64,000 bases of DNA from Acetobacteroides hydrogenigenes (lineage in GTDB: Bacteria > Bacteroidota > Bacteroidia > Bacteroidales > ZOR0009): contig NZ_SLWB01000018.1 in the NCBI RefSeq assembly GCF_004340205.1, positions 20,150 through 84,149 of the forward strand, in the 5' to 3' direction. This document shows positions 62,931 through 64,000 of the stretch, in pieces (positions within the stretch are counted from its first letter, which is position 1; the number at the start of each line of letters is the position of its first letter). The position numbers were made by a program, and so were the translations under genes. Under the pieces are notes generated by a model. That model was not told the DNA's origin, ran no database searches, and worked only from the letters and a program-made list of their open reading frames with translations.

Positions 62931-63269
62931 TTAAGGCTTCACCTTATCCATTTCGTCGACGGCTAGGGCTGCGTGGGCGAAGGCTGCACCGGCTCTCATT
63001 TCGGCCGCCACCCAAATGGCCTCCATAATCTCCTCCTTGGTGGCACCCTTACGCATGGCCAACCGCGTATGCGAGCGTATGCAGTATGGGCATTGGGTTA
63101 CATGCGCTACCGCAACGGCTATAAGCTGTTTTGTTTTTTCGGATAGCGCACCCTCCTTAAACGCCGCCTTGCTAAAGCCTACAAAGGCTTCCGAGATCTC
63201 GGGCGCAAGGGCGGCTCTCTTTTCGGACATCTCTCTTGACGATTCGGGGTAAAGCTGATCGTTTTTCAT
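62931..63269 (-). CDS. Carboxymuconolactone decarboxylase / AhpD-like protein
   Basis: 112 aa. AAFKEGALSEKTKQLIAVAV and the catalytic CxxC motif QCPYCIRSHTRLAMRKGATK, then IMEAIWVAAEMRAGAAFAHA. AhpD-like fold used in peroxide or thiol redox chemistry; CMD enzyme activity itself is not implied. 47 bp after the DUF488 gene. Confidence 0.92.
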   Translation of the reverse strand: MKNDQLYPESSREMSEKRAALAPEISEAFVGFSKAAFKEGALSEKTKQLIAVAVAHVTQCPYCIRSHTRLAMRKGATKEEIMEAIWVAAEMRAGAAFAHAALAVDEMDKVKP

Positions 63270-63316
63270 GATATGCTATTTTTTTATTCGTTGTAAGATA
63301 CGATGCAAAGCGCACC

Positions 63317-63670
63317 TTAGGACCTGCGGTTAAGCCATTCCTGAAGCGCAACCGCCTCGTTATGCTCCGCATCTTTTGCGGCAAAGAGCAGCGTTACCGC
63401 TCCCCCTTTCAGCTTTTCCTTTAAAAGGGAAACCAGATTAACGTTTGCTTCGAGCTCGCGATGGTAACGCTCCCTGAACTGCTCCCACTTGGCAGGATCG
63501 TGCCCAAACCATTTACGAAGTTCGGTACTGGGCGCAATATCCTTTAGCCATACATCCACGCAGGCCCTCTCTTTGGTTAAGCCTCGTGGCCAAAGCCTAT
63601 CAACGAGTATACGGGTACCGTCGTCACCATCCGGCGCATAGTACACTCGCTTAATTTTTACTTCGTTCAT
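63317..63670 (-). CDS. DUF488 protein
   Basis: 117 aa from ATG 63670 (MNEVKIKRVYYAPDGDDGTR). An upstream ATG adds six residues (MVALSI). Conserved LVDRLWPRGLTKERACVDVW, WLKDIAPSTELRKWFGHDPA and VTLLFAAKDAEHNEAVALQE, the usual DUF488 profile. Function unknown. Possibly co-transcribed with the AhpD-like gene. Confidence 0.93.
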   Translation of the reverse strand: MNEVKIKRVYYAPDGDDGTRILVDRLWPRGLTKERACVDVWLKDIAPSTELRKWFGHDPAKWEQFRERYHRELEANVNLVSLLKEKLKGGAVTLLFAAKDAEHNEAVALQEWLNRRS

Positions 63671-64000
63671 AATGGATAATGCTACCATGTATTTTATGCG
63701 AAAGCAGAGGCAACCTACCTCTTCGACTTCGCTCAGCGGTCACCTCGAATACAACGTGCATTTTCATGATGCACTACCCAAACGGAGCGCTACCCGAGCG
63801 GAGTCGAGGGTAGCCACGACAGCCTTTCTTTGTTTCGTTTCTTTGGGCACAAAGAAATGAAAGGCAAAGATGAAGAGACATTACCCACCCCAACACCCCT
63901 CCCAAGAGGTACTGTGATAAAAAGCAAGCATTTCGAGTAAAAATTACGTAACTTGTGGTCGACGAAGGAGGACTTCAGCCGACTGGTTGAACGAAAGTCC
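63671..64000. repeat. Non-coding end region with nested palindromes
   Basis: 330 bp with no supportable gene. 63833-63862 holds arms TTTCGTTTCTTTG and CAAAGAAATGAAA (one mismatch, 4-base loop) nested within GCCTTTC (63822-63828) and GAAAGGC (63859-63865). 63718-63745 reads CTCTTCGACTTCGCTCAGCG and partly pairs with GAGCGGAGTCGAGG at about 63798, a pattern often dispersed in Bacteroidetes genomes. Confidence 0.55.

Overview
The window looks like the chromosome of an environmental, probably anaerobic member of the Bacteroidetes (Bacteroidales-like). The support is mixed: Bacteroidetes-style -7 promoter boxes (TAnnTTTG), no strong Shine-Dalgarno sites, a complete moxR-batABCDE (aerotolerance-type) operon, a Bacteroidetes HU-like protein, and a bacterial V-type ATPase operon with a DUF2764 protein in place of the usual C subunit. 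Species cannot be named from the sequence alone.

Layout, left to right. 1-781: C-terminally cut TPR/PD40-type secreted protein. 861-2576: secreted 5'-nucleotidase/UshA-family enzyme. About 2690-3232: a non-genic, GC-rich block with an exact 21-bp period. 3331-7370: TetR-controlled HlyD plus two ABC-2 permeases, with no ATPase gene. 7754-10471: PEP carboxylase. 10681-17087: a CRISPR array of 98 repeats and 97 spacers, transcribed leftward. 17307-26738: the cas operon in transcription order WYL regulator, cas6, cas5, cas3, cas8-like, cas7, a REP-associated transposase (RAYT), cas4, cas1, cas2. 27112-27238: a second 21-bp phased array. 27390-31589: HU, CYTH, RhlE helicase and a hypothetical protein. 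31814-39306: V-ATPase operon. 39543-40786: UPF0316 protein and glutathione peroxidase. 40891-49251: bat operon, with batE frameshifted. 49452-54611: truA, a methyltransferase and several small families (DUF2846-like, DUF362 ferredoxin, a small membrane protein, DUF2867). 54708-55469: a second RAYT-like transposase. 55627-62076: an AT-rich defence island (PD-(D/E)XK nuclease, zinc ribbon, SH3/DUF3761 protein, DEDD exonuclease, Gabija-like GajB and GajA). 62458-62562: a third 21-bp phased array. 62672-63670: a small plus-strand ORF, an AhpD-like protein and a DUF488 protein.

How it works together: the window holds two layers of anti-phage defence, a type I CRISPR-Cas system with a very long array and a Gabija-like pair. 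It also has energy genes (a V-ATPase whose c subunit keeps every Na+ ligand) and envelope-stress genes (bat). The most unusual signals are three. First, three unrelated intergenic loci share a 21-bp phased repeat architecture; in the two best-preserved ones it is a 9-bp core plus 12 variable bases. Second, a RAYT is translationally coupled to cas4 inside the cas operon and its REP palindromes are scattered through the same operon. Third, both RAYT-like genes in the window carry palindromes in frame inside their own coding sequence, between the HUH motif and the catalytic tyrosine region.
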